This document shows positions 7,566 through 15,962 of a stretch of DNA of 64,000 nt, in pieces. Below the pieces are notes generated by a model. It worked only from the letters and a program-made list of their open reading frames with translations, was not told the origin of the DNA and searched no databases. Both the position numbers and the translations under genes were made by a program. Origin of the DNA: Bacteroidia bacterium (lineage in GTDB: Bacteria; Bacteroidota; Bacteroidia; B-17B0; Aurantibacillaceae); assembly GCA_018000995.1 (NCBI GenBank), contig JAGNIU010000015.1:24389-88388 (forward strand), read 5' to 3'. Within the stretch, counting starts at the first letter, position 1, and every line of letters begins with the position of its first letter.

Positions 7566-9614
7566 ATGAGCTTTGTTTTTCCTTCTTTTTTATACGCCCT
7601 TTTCGCTGTCTCGATCCCGATTATCATTCATTTATTCAATTTCAGGAAATACAAAACCGTTTACTTTACAAACGTAAAGTTTTTACGTGAATTAAAACAG
7701 GAAAGTCAGTCGAAATCGCGTTTAAAAGAGCTTTTAATTTTAGCAGCCCGTATTTTGGCTATTACTTGTCTGGTTTTTGCCTTTGCCCAACCCGTTTTGG
7801 TAGATAAAACAGCAGTCATTAAAACAGGCGATAAAGCTATTGGCATTTATATTGATAATTCCTTTAGCATGGAGGGCATCAATAAAAACGGAACGCTTTT
7901 AAGCGATGCCAAAAAACGCGCTAATGAAATTATAGATGCTTTTGGAAATGCAGATAGATTTATGTTACTGACGAATGATTTTGAAGGGAAGCATCAACGT
8001 TTATTATCGAAAGAAGAAATTAAAGATGCGATTGCTGATGTAAAAATATCGGCGGCAGTAAAACCTTTGTCGAGCGTAGTAAAACGTCAAAGTGATTTTT
8101 TAAAGTCGAGCAAAGCAAAAGATTTACGTCAGTTTATTATTAGTGATTTTCAAAAATCAATTTCTGATTTTAAAAATTTGAATTCGGATACTTTGATTAG
8201 TACTACATTAATTCCGTTAGCGGCAAATAACAATAATAATATTTACATAGATTCTTGTTGGTTTGAAACGCCTGTTCAGCAAAAAGGAATTATTCAGAAA
8301 TTAAACATCAGGGTTTGGAATAAAAGTAATCAAGCGGTTGAGAATGGAACGATTAAACTCTTCATTAACAAACAACAAATAGGAATTGCTTCTTACAACG
8401 CCGATGCTAATTCGAAAGCGGAAACCAAATTGACTTTTGAATGTAAAGAAGAAGGTTTTAATTTTTGCTCCCTCAAAATTGAGGATTATCCGATTGTGTT
8501 TGATGACGAATTATTTTTCTCTTTCAATTCTAAACTAAATATTTCTGCGCTCGTTATAAACGGAAAAGATTCGAAAACAGGAACGCATTTTAAAAGTTTG
8601 ATGCAAAATGATAGTCTGTTTAATTTTAAAGAGAACAACGAACAAGCTATTGATTACGCTTTATTCGCCACCAGTAATTTAATTGTGCTGAATGAAGTTG
8701 AGAATTTTTCTTCAGGCTTAATTGCTGAAATAACTAAGTACGTTGACAACGGCGGTTATCTTGCTATTATTCCTGCAACAAAAGCCAACACTCAAAACTA
8801 TAATGATTTTTATAAGACATTAGGCTTGCCTTTCATCTCTAATTTAGATACAGCGAAATTAAAAGTTGAGAAAACAGATTTCAGAACAGGGTTTTACGAT
8901 GGTGTGTTTGATAAGATTGATGAGCGCATGGATTTACCGGTAGTGCGGAAACATTATACCTTTAATTTAAGTTCGAAAAATAATATTAATCCTGTTCTCA
9001 AATTAATTAATAACGAAACTTGGTTAGGCGAAATCGCCATTAAAAATGCGAAGGTTTATGTTTTCAGCAGTTCGTTGGATGAAAGCTTCACAAATTTTTG
9101 CAAGCATGCGTTGTTTGTCCCCACCATTTATAAAATGGCGATTAATAGTTTGAAACCTAGTCCGCTTTATTTTTACACGCAAAGTAATTCTGTAATAAGT
9201 TTAAATGCCTTCAAAGAAAAAAGCGATGAACCACTTCATTTAACCGAACTCAACAAAAAATTTGATGTCATTCCAGAGATCCGCGTGAACAATAACCGAC
9301 TGAATGTTTACACCCAAAACCAAATTACCAACCCCGGGTTCTATAAACTGAACCATAAGGGACAAGACCTGCAATCGCTGGCCTTTAATTACAACCGTTT
9401 GGAGTCGGGTTTAGAGTTTTTTACCAATGAAGACATAGACAAAAGCCTTGCTGAGAATAACCTCATTTCTTTTAAGAATTTGGTAGCGGCTGAGAAGAGT
9501 TTAACCGCCTCTGTACAGGAAATAAGCGGTAATGTGAAACTTTGGAAATTATTTATTATCTTCGCTCTGGCTTTCATAGCCATAGAAGTAGCACTGATTC
9601 GATTTTTTAAGTAG
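7566..9614 (+). CDS. BatA/VWA-domain membrane protein
   Basis: A 682-residue inner-membrane protein. Residues 1-80 are the BatA N-terminal domain (PF07584): helix, IPIIIHLFNFRKYKTVYFTNVKFL, then a second helix ILAARILAITCLVFAFAQPVL. A von Willebrand-like segment follows (IGIYIDNSFSMEG near residue 97, a DxSxS-type MIDAS), a long periplasmic beta region, and a C-terminal helix (LWKLFIIFALAFIAIEVALIRFF). The family is typical of Bacteroidota; its exact role is not known, with links to aerotolerance and envelope functions proposed for Bat proteins. It precedes a dihydroorotase-like gene, a pairing I recall as conserved in this phylum. Confidence 0.85.
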   Translation: MSFVFPSFLYALFAVSIPIIIHLFNFRKYKTVYFTNVKFLRELKQESQSKSRLKELLILAARILAITCLVFAFAQPVLVDKTAVIKTGDKAIGIYIDNSFSMEGINKNGTLLSDAKKRANEIIDAFGNADRFMLLTNDFEGKHQRLLSKEEIKDAIADVKISAAVKPLSSVVKRQSDFLKSSKAKDLRQFIISDFQKSISDFKNLNSDTLISTTLIPLAANNNNNIYIDSCWFETPVQQKGIIQKLNIRVWNKSNQAVENGTIKLFINKQQIGIASYNADANSKAETKLTFECKEEGFNFCSLKIEDYPIVFDDELFFSFNSKLNISALVINGKDSKTGTHFKSLMQNDSLFNFKENNEQAIDYALFATSNLIVLNEVENFSSGLIAEITKYVDNGGYLAIIPATKANTQNYNDFYKTLGLPFISNLDTAKLKVEKTDFRTGFYDGVFDKIDERMDLPVVRKHYTFNLSSKNNINPVLKLINNETWLGEIAIKNAKVYVFSSSLDESFTNFCKHALFVPTIYKMAINSLKPSPLYFYTQSNSVISLNAFKEKSDEPLHLTELNKKFDVIPEIRVNNNRLNVYTQNQITNPGFYKLNHKGQDLQSLAFNYNRLESGLEFFTNEDIDKSLAENNLISFKNLVAAEKSLTASVQEISGNVKLWKLFIIFALAFIAIEVALIRFFK

Positions 9615-9625
9615 AACTTAACTTG

Positions 9626-9645
9626 TGTTGAGCGTAGCCGAAACA
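9626..9645. repeat. Constant-core hairpin ending on the pyrC start codon
   Basis: Stem TGTT (9626-9629) / AACA (9642-9645) encloses GAGCGTAGCCGA. The last paired base is the A of the ATG at 9645, so the hairpin fills the 5' leader of the dihydroorotase-like gene. Confidence 0.8.
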
Positions 9646-10904
9646 TGAATGTATTAATCAAGCAAGCCAAAATCATCTGCCCCCAAAGCAGCTTCCATAA
9701 TAAAACCGTTGACCTATTAATTGAAAACGGAACCATTACCCAAATTAAAAAAGAGATTAACGCGAAAGATGTAAAGACCATTGAAGAGAAAGGTTTAATG
9801 CTTTCTATCGGTTGGTTAGACATGCAAGTGAATTTTTGCGACCCGGGATTTGAACACAAAGAAGATTTAGAAAGCGGATTAAAAGCTGCAGCAGCCGGTG
9901 GATTTACCGCAGTGTGTGTTGTTAGCGGAACCAATCCCCCACTCCACAACAAAGCACAAATTGAATACGTGATTAACCGCGCAAAAAATAATTTGGTAAA
10001 TGTTTATCCGATTGGGACTTTAAGTCAGAACCAAGAAGGAAAAGATTTATCGGAGATGTACGATATGAAATTAGCCGGAGCGGTTGCTTACAGCGATTAC
10101 AAAACGCCGGTGAAAGATGCGGGATTAGTGTTGAGAGCACTTCAGTACGCAGATAACATTCAAAGTTTCATCATCACCCACTGCGATGATAAAAGTATTT
10201 CGCATGGCGGACAAATGAACGAAGGTGAGACCTCAACGAGTTTAGGATTAAAAGGCAAACCTGCTTTAGCAGAAGAAATAATGTTGCAAAGAAATATTTC
10301 TGTTCTGGAATACGCAGGCGGAAAATTGCACATCCCAACTATCAGCACAAAAGGAAGTGTAGAGCTAATTAAAAAAGCAAAAGCAAACGGACTACAAATT
10401 ACTTGCGGAGTTGCAGCACACAATTTACTACTGGATGATTCTGTTCTTTCAGACTTTGATACGAACTACAAAGTGAATCCTCCACTGAGAAATAAAAAAG
10501 ATGTGGAAGCTGTCCGCAAAGGATTAGAGAATGGAATTATTGATGTGGTGGTGAGTGATCATGGTCCGCAAGACATAGAATGCAAAGATTTAGAATTTGA
10601 TTTAGCAGACAACGGGATTGTAGGTTTACAAACCGCATTTGCTTCAGCCAACACAGCTTTAAAAGGAGAAAACGAAAGTTTAATTGAAGCGTTAACTACA
10701 AATCCTTATAAAATTTTAGGATTAGACTTACCAAAAATAGAAGAAGGCGAAAAAGCGAATCTGACTCTCTTCACCACCAATGGTGAAACTTCGCTTACTG
10801 AAAAAGAACTTTACTCGAAATCAAAAAACACGCCGTTCATCGGCAAAGCTTTACAAGGAAGAGTAATTGGAACTGTAAATAATAATAAAGGTTACTGGAG
10901 TTAA
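9645..10904 (+). CDS. pyrC: Dihydroorotase-like amidohydrolase lacking the HxH metal motif
   Basis: A 419-residue amidohydrolase-superfamily protein related to class I dihydroorotase (ring closure of carbamoyl-aspartate in pyrimidine synthesis). The TIM-barrel framework is present: GWLDMQVNFCDPGFEHKED (about residues 56-75), AAAAGGFTAV, ITHCDD, and DHGPQD late in the chain (usual DHAPH). The metal-binding HxH, expected after the first Asp, is replaced by Gln61-Val-Asn63. This altered form is one I recall as usual for the Bacteroidota branch annotated as PyrC. Whether it is active alone, uses a single metal site or is a partner of ATCase is unclear. Confidence 0.75.
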   Translation: MNVLIKQAKIICPQSSFHNKTVDLLIENGTITQIKKEINAKDVKTIEEKGLMLSIGWLDMQVNFCDPGFEHKEDLESGLKAAAAGGFTAVCVVSGTNPPLHNKAQIEYVINRAKNNLVNVYPIGTLSQNQEGKDLSEMYDMKLAGAVAYSDYKTPVKDAGLVLRALQYADNIQSFIITHCDDKSISHGGQMNEGETSTSLGLKGKPALAEEIMLQRNISVLEYAGGKLHIPTISTKGSVELIKKAKANGLQITCGVAAHNLLLDDSVLSDFDTNYKVNPPLRNKKDVEAVRKGLENGIIDVVVSDHGPQDIECKDLEFDLADNGIVGLQTAFASANTALKGENESLIEALTTNPYKILGLDLPKIEEGEKANLTLFTTNGETSLTEKELYSKSKNTPFIGKALQGRVIGTVNNNKGYWS

Positions 10905-10966
10905 GTAGTCCCATTTTTTTTATTCCTTTTTTTTAGTAAATTAGCTTAACCGTTAACTTATTTGTT

Positions 10967-11725
10967 TTGAAATTCTTTATAAATATTTTTGTTATATCAG
11001 TTGCAATAGTTTGTTTTACTTCTTGCAAAAAGCAAGAGTCTTCTTCCCAAAGCGAGCCGCTTCCTGTAAAGAACATCCCTGACAAACCAAGCAATATCGG
11101 AATAATATACTCGAATAAAGTTGATATAATCAGTTCCGGAACAATTTCTTCCTCATATCATTCAACTATTGCGAGATTCTCACCAACCACTTTAGCAAAT
11201 GTTGACTACCTATATGACGGTGAGTTCAACAACGGGTCTGTGGATGCGGGTACTGTGACAATAAATGGCATAACATTAAAAAAGAATACTCCTTTTGGAG
11301 CAATATCCTATATTGATTCTACTTCAACACCTTTTAATAACCCTTTTAACTGGGCTATCAGCGGAGGCAGCTTTACGCCCGCCTTTACTTTTAGTTATAA
11401 CAGCGCTACACCTAATTTTAATTGGACGACACTCACCGATAGTATAAGAATTACTCATCAAGACATAACCGTTGGAGGAATAAGCGGTGCTTCTGAGATT
11501 GACTTTACTGTTTCAACAGCTGTTAAAACATTCAGTTTACATTTCAGTGGTTACCCTATTTCCCAGGTATACTTCAACATTCCGGCAAATAATTTATCAG
11601 GATTAGTTCCGGGGAATGGTACTCTTACAGTTGTTGCTTATGCCTCTAATACCATTAAAGTGAATTCGCAACATTATAAGTTCAAAACAGGATACGAAAT
11701 ACAAAAAAATATTATTATTCATTAA
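10967..11725 (+). CDS. Lipoprotein of unknown function
   Basis: A 252-residue lipoprotein: hydrophobic signal ending in the lipobox CFTSC with Cys at residue 20, followed by KKQESSSQSE, a polar linker. The mature domain is serine/threonine/asparagine-rich and beta-type (SSYHSTIARFSPTTLANVDYLYDGEFNNGS), with aromatic strands towards the end (AVKTFSLHFSGYPISQVYFNIPANNLSG); an Ig-like or adhesive fold is possible. The start is TTG at 10967. The next gene begins directly after the stop codon, so the two lipoproteins are in one operon. Confidence 0.65.
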   Translation: MKFFINIFVISVAIVCFTSCKKQESSSQSEPLPVKNIPDKPSNIGIIYSNKVDIISSGTISSSYHSTIARFSPTTLANVDYLYDGEFNNGSVDAGTVTINGITLKKNTPFGAISYIDSTSTPFNNPFNWAISGGSFTPAFTFSYNSATPNFNWTTLTDSIRITHQDITVGGISGASEIDFTVSTAVKTFSLHFSGYPISQVYFNIPANNLSGLVPGNGTLTVVAYASNTIKVNSQHYKFKTGYEIQKNIIIH

Positions 11726-12184
11726 ATGAAGAATATTACTGAAAGACAAACATTTTTTTTAGTCATTACCATTATTTTTGTTGGTTTAATTTTAAGCTCC
11801 TGCAAAAAATATCCTGAAAACAATTTATGGTTCAAGGCACCGAAGAATGCCATGTTAGGTAAATGGAAATTGGAATTACTGACAGTTAACGGAACAGATT
11901 CAACTTCTTATGACGATGTGAAAATGTATGTTGAAGAAGGGATTGAGCTTTTTGATGAAGATATAAAGTTCAAAGAGCAATACGAAGGCGGATGGAAACT
12001 GGATCAGAAAAAGAAAAATGTGACTATCAATTCTGCTTCCTACGATCAGGGAAAATTATTCGTACCACAAAAGAATTTATTCCGCGACAATCAAACTTGG
12101 AAGATTGAAAAATTAAGTAAAAGTGCGTTTTGGTTAAGCGTAACTAATGGAGGTTCGACATACGAAATCCGTTTTAAGAATTAA
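11726..12184 (+). CDS. Lipocalin-like lipoprotein
   Basis: A 152-residue lipoprotein with lipobox LSSC (Cys at about residue 26) followed by KKYPENN. The mature part resembles the small lipocalin-like domains common in Bacteroidota: LGKWKLELLTVNG at the start, GGWKLDQKKKNVTI and QTWKIEKLSKSAFWLSV in the middle, and the closing strand TYEIRFKN. Ligand unknown. It starts immediately after the previous lipoprotein's stop and overlaps the convergent lipoprotein gene by 4 bases, so no room exists for a separate terminator. Confidence 0.65.
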   Translation: MKNITERQTFFLVITIIFVGLILSSCKKYPENNLWFKAPKNAMLGKWKLELLTVNGTDSTSYDDVKMYVEEGIELFDEDIKFKEQYEGGWKLDQKKKNVTINSASYDQGKLFVPQKNLFRDNQTWKIEKLSKSAFWLSVTNGGSTYEIRFKN

Positions 12185-12780
12185 TCAGAGAAATAATATC
12201 TCTTACATTTCTGCCTCGCTTCTTCATCTTTAAACACTAAAAATATTTCGCGGAAAGCTTCTTTATCTTTTACATATTGCCAAACAGCATAGCCTAAAGT
12301 TTCCTTTTCAATTAAATTGGTTTTAGTATTTAAATACCAAGATTCGTAAAACTCAACTCTGCTTAAATTATCCATTACTGAAGTTGAATCGCATAAAAAA
12401 CCTGATCTAATAGTTTCATTACCTTCTGCATCAACAGAAGATTCTTTAATTGAATCGCAATACGCTACTCTGTCATGAAGTACATCCGCCGTTGCTAACT
12501 GATCAATCCAATTGTATGCTTTCGATTTTGGATTTCTGATAATCTGCCACATGGCATTTTTAAAATTTTCGTATTGTTGTTTATTCAGGAATTCCTCGGG
12601 TTCTACTAAATACATATTTGTATCTAGTCTGTGCAAATCCTGAACGTCTACACTATTGCGATAAAAGGGAACAATTTCTACGCGCTCTTCTTTTGCTTTT
12701 TTAGAAGAATGTTTTTTTCGTCCGCAGTTGGTGAAAACAAGCAGCGCCAAAACGGAAAGTATAATTAGCCTCTTCATCAT
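12181..12780 (-). CDS. Lipoprotein, paralog of its upstream neighbour
   Basis: A 199-residue lipoprotein (signal LIILSVLALLVFTNC, lipobox Cys near residue 19). It is a clear paralog of the preceding gene: both contain DRVxxCxxIxESxxDAEGNExIxSxFxCDSxS, FYESWYLN/FFEAWYFN and the closing LGYxVxxxVxDKxAFREx...KxYYF. Two conserved cysteines in the central block could pair in the periplasm. Function is unknown. The start overlaps the upstream stop by 4 bases (ATGA), so both copies are co-expressed after a tandem duplication. Confidence 0.65.
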   Translation of the reverse strand: MMKRLIILSVLALLVFTNCGRKKHSSKKAKEERVEIVPFYRNSVDVQDLHRLDTNMYLVEPEEFLNKQQYENFKNAMWQIIRNPKSKAYNWIDQLATADVLHDRVAYCDSIKESSVDAEGNETIRSGFLCDSTSVMDNLSRVEFYESWYLNTKTNLIEKETLGYAVWQYVKDKEAFREIFLVFKDEEARQKCKRYYFSD

Positions 12781-13427
12781 TGCGCTTGTTTATTAAAGTA
12801 ATACTTACGGGCTTTTTGTAAGGCTGCATCATTTACAAATACATCAAACAATTCTCTGAATGCATTTTTATCCGACACAAATTCGTGAACCGAATACCCA
12901 AGCAATTCGCGTTCAATCATATTGGTTTCCGGATTAAAATACCAGGCTTCAAAAAAACGAATCTGATTAATATTTCGGATTGTGCTCATCGAATCGCAAT
13001 TAAATCTGGATTTGATAATTTCGTTTCCTTCTGCATCAAAAGTGGATTCCTCTATCATCCCACAAGCCACAACACGGTCGTTAACCTCTTGTTTAGTGGA
13101 AACATTTCCCATCGGATTCACATAAACTTTTGATTCGGGATTTTTTACCAATGCCCAAATAGCTTTGCGCAATGCATTAAAAGAAGTATAATCTAAAAAT
13201 TTATACTCCCTGCCCCAATTTATCTCGTATTCATTAATACTCATGCGACCACTATCAGCTTCCACAAAAAAGCTTTTGATTAATTGCGTGTCTCTTAAAA
13301 GTATTTTATTGATTTTGAAAGGGGTTATTTCAGTCCGCTGACTCGCAGAACCCATATCCTTCTCGCCATTGCGGGAACAAGACCAGATTAAGAGAACCAA
13401 TAGTAGTATGCCTAGTTTTTTCATCAT
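12777..13427 (-). CDS. Lipoprotein, tandem paralog (upstream copy)
   Basis: A 216-residue lipoprotein. I chose the ATG at 13427 because it leads directly into a compact lipoprotein signal (MMKKLGILLLVLLIWSC); an earlier in-frame ATG at 13463 would place charged and aromatic residues ahead of it. The mature part shares the conserved central and C-terminal blocks with the downstream paralog (ESTFDAEGNEIIKS, RELLGYSVHEFVSDKNAFREL). No recognised family. A perfect inverted repeat (13453-13488) lies just upstream. Confidence 0.65.
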   Translation of the reverse strand: MMKKLGILLLVLLIWSCSRNGEKDMGSASQRTEITPFKINKILLRDTQLIKSFFVEADSGRMSINEYEINWGREYKFLDYTSFNALRKAIWALVKNPESKVYVNPMGNVSTKQEVNDRVVACGMIEESTFDAEGNEIIKSRFNCDSMSTIRNINQIRFFEAWYFNPETNMIERELLGYSVHEFVSDKNAFRELFDVFVNDAALQKARKYYFNKQAQ

Positions 13428-13452
13428 TTTAGTACCATAATAAAGATATTCC

Positions 13453-13488
13453 AAAAAAGTCACAAAAATAATTTTTTGTGACTTTTTT
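13453..13488. terminator. Perfect inverted repeat, possible bidirectional terminator
   Basis: AAAAAAGTCACAAAAA (13453-13468) pairs with the reverse complement ending 13488 around a 3-base loop region. A/T runs on both outer sides fit a bidirectional terminator ending transcription that comes through the repeat array from rnhA; an operator for the lipoprotein operon is an alternative. Confidence 0.5.
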
Positions 13489-13491
13489 GAG

Positions 13492-13720
13492 ATGCTGATT
13501 AGCGCCTTTGGCGGTCAGCATGACAGGCTCTCCGAAGGGAGCGTGTCTTCCTTGCGCTTCGTCAAGCTCAGCACCAACATTTTATCTAGCCTCCTCATGG
13601 TTCGGCAAGCTCACCATGACTTTGTATTCCAAATTACCATTCAAAGGACAGAGTCATGGTGAGCTTGCCGAACCATGCAATTACCTTAAAATAAATTAAC
13701 CCTGAGCCTGACGAAGGGTT
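13492..13720. repeat. Array of constant-core hairpins upstream of the lipoprotein operon
   Basis: From left: an unrelated hairpin with stem ATGCTGA/TCAGCAT (13492-13521); a GACA-GCTC/GAGC-TGTC hairpin (13522-13547); then four constant-core copies: GCGCT/AGCAC, one mismatch (13554-13574); TCATGGT/ACCATGA (13595-13619); CATGGT/ACCATG (13655-13677) in the opposite orientation; and AACCCT/AGGGTT (13698-13720), around GAGCNTGNCGA or its complement. The order CGCT-type, ATGGT-type inverted, ATGGT-type direct, CCCT-type matches the repertoire seen around 33.4-34.3 kb. No gene is seen; the 13508-13699 frame is repeat-derived. Confidence 0.85.
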
Positions 13721-13739
13721 CCGGAGAATACAGATCTAT

Positions 13740-14213
13740 TTACAACAACTCCTCCTTCGACGCTTCGTAGCCCTCATCCACCAACAACACCTTTGTTTTA
13801 TAAGCGGCTACAGCCAATTCATCGCAGCGGTTATTTTCAACATTTGAAGCATGACCTTTTACCCAAACGTATTTAACGCGGTGCTTATTTCTAATTTTTA
13901 AGAAGCGTTTCCATAAATCTACATTCGCTTTATTTTTGAAGCCGATCTTTTGCCAATTATCTAGCCAATTTAAATTTATAGAATCAATTACATATTTTGA
14001 ATCGGAATGCAAAACTACCTCAGCATTTACTTTTTTAATGGATTCTAAAGCCACAATTACCGATAATAATTCCATGCGGTTATTGGTAGTTAAGCGATAG
14101 CCTTCGCTCATTTCTTTGCGATGATGTTTATATAACATTACAATACCATATCCACCCGGACCGGGATTTCCACTGGCACCACCATCGGTATATATATGTA
14201 TTGTGTCTGACAT
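13740..14213 (-). CDS. rnhA: Ribonuclease HI
   Basis: A 157-residue RNase H that cuts the RNA strand of RNA:DNA hybrids, removing R-loops and primers in the cytoplasm. All catalytic elements are visible: IYTDGGASGNPGPGGYG with Asp10, MELLSVIVALESI with Glu48, LHSDSKYVIDSI with Asp70, and WVKGHASNVENNRCDELA carrying the late His and Asp. Length matches the bacterial type 1 enzyme (about 155). It stands alone between a terminator on its 5' side and a hairpin-repeat array on its 3' side. Confidence 0.95.
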   Translation of the reverse strand: MSDTIHIYTDGGASGNPGPGGYGIVMLYKHHRKEMSEGYRLTTNNRMELLSVIVALESIKKVNAEVVLHSDSKYVIDSINLNWLDNWQKIGFKNKANVDLWKRFLKIRNKHRVKYVWVKGHASNVENNRCDELAVAAYKTKVLLVDEGYEASKEELL

Positions 14214-14229
14214 TTGTTTTTAAAAACAA

Positions 14230-14256
14230 AACCCATCCGCCTTAGGAGAATGGGTT
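14230..14256 (-). terminator. Intrinsic terminator of the His/Cys-rich protein gene
   Basis: On the minus strand AACCCAT pairs with ATGGGTT and is followed by TTGTTTTT. It separates the gene ending at 14313 from rnhA. Confidence 0.65.
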
Positions 14257-14287
14257 CTTAGTTATTTATTTTTTGGAAGACAGAGTC

Positions 14288-14308
14288 ATGGTGAGCCTGC
14301 CGAACCAT
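14288..14308. repeat. Single constant-core hairpin
   Basis: Stem ATGGT/ACCAT around GAGCCTGCCGA, directly after the stop codon of the minus-strand His/Cys-rich gene. Confidence 0.8.
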
Positions 14309-14312
14309 AGGG

Positions 14313-14723
14313 TTAGTGGTGAGCTTCTTCTTTTACAGGCTCAGCGTGATGTGTTGTATCAGCTGGAGTTGCAGTGCTATCAGTTGCTGCTACATGAGCT
14401 TCTTCATGTTTTGCATGATGCGCACATTCTTTTCCGTCTTTACATTCTCCACACTCGCCATGACCTTCTTTTTTACCGTGACATTGTTCTTCAGTCATAC
14501 CGGCAGGATGTTTGCTATGGTCGCCTTTTTCACAAGCTTCCATACATTCCTTAGAACACTTTTGCTCTTCGCAACATTCTTTGTCGTGACCATGACAAGG
14601 GTTTCCTAAGCTTACAAATAATAAAATAATAAATACAGTAACCGCGCCTAAAATTAAAGGGGTTGTAAAAGCTACAGGTTTATTTTCCTGGTGACCGTTG
14701 TTGTTGTGAGAATCGTGCGACAT
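14313..14723 (-). CDS. His/Cys-rich single-pass membrane protein
   Basis: A 136-residue protein: a histidine-bearing N-terminus (MSHDSHNNNGHQENK), one transmembrane helix (about residues 22-42, TPLILGAVTVFIILLFVSL), then a tail with ten cysteines and many histidines in CHGHD, ECC, KCSKEC, CHGKKEGHGECGEC, ECAHHAKHEE patterns, and a Thr/Ala-rich end closing in EEAHH. The composition strongly suggests soft-metal binding (Zn, Cu, Ni) on one face of the membrane, but I know of no named family. It has its own promoter box and terminator, so it is monocistronic. Confidence 0.65.
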   Translation of the reverse strand: MSHDSHNNNGHQENKPVAFTTPLILGAVTVFIILLFVSLGNPCHGHDKECCEEQKCSKECMEACEKGDHSKHPAGMTEEQCHGKKEGHGECGECKDGKECAHHAKHEEAHVAATDSTATPADTTHHAEPVKEEAHH

Positions 14724-14743
14724 ATAGTTTTAATTTAATGGTG

Positions 14744-14751
14744 TAAAAATA
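14744..14751 (-). promoter_or_regulatory. -7 promoter box
   Basis: TATTTTTA on the minus strand, one mismatch to TAnnTTTG, 20 bases upstream of the His/Cys-rich protein ATG. Confidence 0.4.
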
Positions 14752-14779
14752 AAATTTAATTGTAATTTTTAAAATACCT

Positions 14780-15886
14780 CTATTGCTTAATAAACTTAAA
14801 GTTTTGAACAGTCTTACCGTCTCCTAAAACCCCGGTATACAATCCCTGAGCTAATTTAGAAATATCGATATTGTGTTGATTCATTAACTCATTATTTGAG
14901 ATTGACTTTTTAATTATTAATTGTCCGGAAGCGGAGAAAATTTCCAGATTCAATTCCTTGTTTTTTGGAATCACGATATTTAATTCGTTTACTGCAGGAT
15001 TTGGATAGATGGCTAATGCTAATTGTGTTTCTGCATTTTCTTTAATCCCAACAAAAGATCTTGGCACATCACGGTAACGCACTTCGGTTGGAACAAAATT
15101 TCCACCAACTAAATTTCCATTCACTTCAAAATAAGGAATTTTTTCGCCCAAGGTTAACCATTGATAACTACGCACATAATTTGGAAATGGTAATTTAAAA
15201 GCAAAAGGCGTTGTGATAGCAATAGTATCTATGGAGTATTGCGTTGTAACAACCCGCAAGCACATTTCAGTTCCCATTGGTGTACGAATTGCTCCCCATC
15301 CATCAGCTTCAGTAATACGGTAACCACCTTTTTTATAAACGAAAGGAATTAAAGTAGTAGATGGCGTAGAACCCTTAAAAGTGTTGGAATCTCTATCGCC
15401 ATAATTTAATGGGAATTTATACAATTCATCTACATCAGAATACACAATTCCTAAAGGTAAACCGGAAATACTCATTCCTACGCCTTCAGCATTGAATGAT
15501 GTTGTTGAGTTTTTACGGTAAAAATTCCAAATATCCTTTATCGTTAAAGTAATTGTTCCTAAAGGAACCGCCGGTAAATTTGGAATAGAGTCTTGGATTT
15601 TTTCACCGAATCTTGGAGAGAAAAAATAAAAGAAATAAGGTGTTACCGAGGACGGTTCAAATTTCCTAACCTTTTGAACGTTGGTGTTTAATGAATCGAA
15701 AGCCCAAAAGTAATTAGCCCCGGTAAGGGTATAATTGGTATTAGCCGGATGAGTTAAAGATGCCATATTGGGTACAGATACTCTAAGTGTATCGCCCACC
15801 GCCGGCATATTGGTGCTGGTAATGGTGATTTGAGCCTTAGTTAAAAAAGCACTAAGTACAAAAATGACAAGTATAAGTTTTTTCAT
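14780..15886 (-). CDS. Secreted protein with type IX secretion sorting domain
   Basis: A 368-residue extracellular protein. It has a signal peptide (MKKLILVIFVLSAFLTKAQ), a beta-rich body, and a C-terminal type A T9SS domain of about 75 residues (AIYPNPAVNELNIVIPKNKELNLEIFSASGQ... ending GKTVQNFKFIKQ) with the hallmark YPNP motif. It should be exported by Sec, moved across the outer membrane by T9SS and cleaved or anchored at the surface. The body (GDTLRVSVPNMASLTHPANTNYTLTGANYFWAFDSL) resembles other Bacteroidota cargo proteins of unknown activity. No catalytic motif seen. Confidence 0.8.
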   Translation of the reverse strand: MKKLILVIFVLSAFLTKAQITITSTNMPAVGDTLRVSVPNMASLTHPANTNYTLTGANYFWAFDSLNTNVQKVRKFEPSSVTPYFFYFFSPRFGEKIQDSIPNLPAVPLGTITLTIKDIWNFYRKNSTTSFNAEGVGMSISGLPLGIVYSDVDELYKFPLNYGDRDSNTFKGSTPSTTLIPFVYKKGGYRITEADGWGAIRTPMGTEMCLRVVTTQYSIDTIAITTPFAFKLPFPNYVRSYQWLTLGEKIPYFEVNGNLVGGNFVPTEVRYRDVPRSFVGIKENAETQLALAIYPNPAVNELNIVIPKNKELNLEIFSASGQLIIKKSISNNELMNQHNIDISKLAQGLYTGVLGDGKTVQNFKFIKQ

Positions 15887-15962
15887 TCGGTAAAATTTTC
15901 AATAAATGTAATAAAATTTAGCAAATAAGCGTTACTGAATTATTAGTAATTTAAGGCAAAAT

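Noticed and set aside
13508..13699. Open frame on the + strand (63 codons)
   Set aside because: Made entirely of hairpin-repeat sequence; serine-rich translation matches the repeats, with no independent coding signal.
14273..14609. Two overlapping + strand frames opposite the His/Cys-rich gene
   Set aside because: Antisense shadows of the Cys/His-rich tail; the minus-strand gene has a promoter, membrane helix and terminator.
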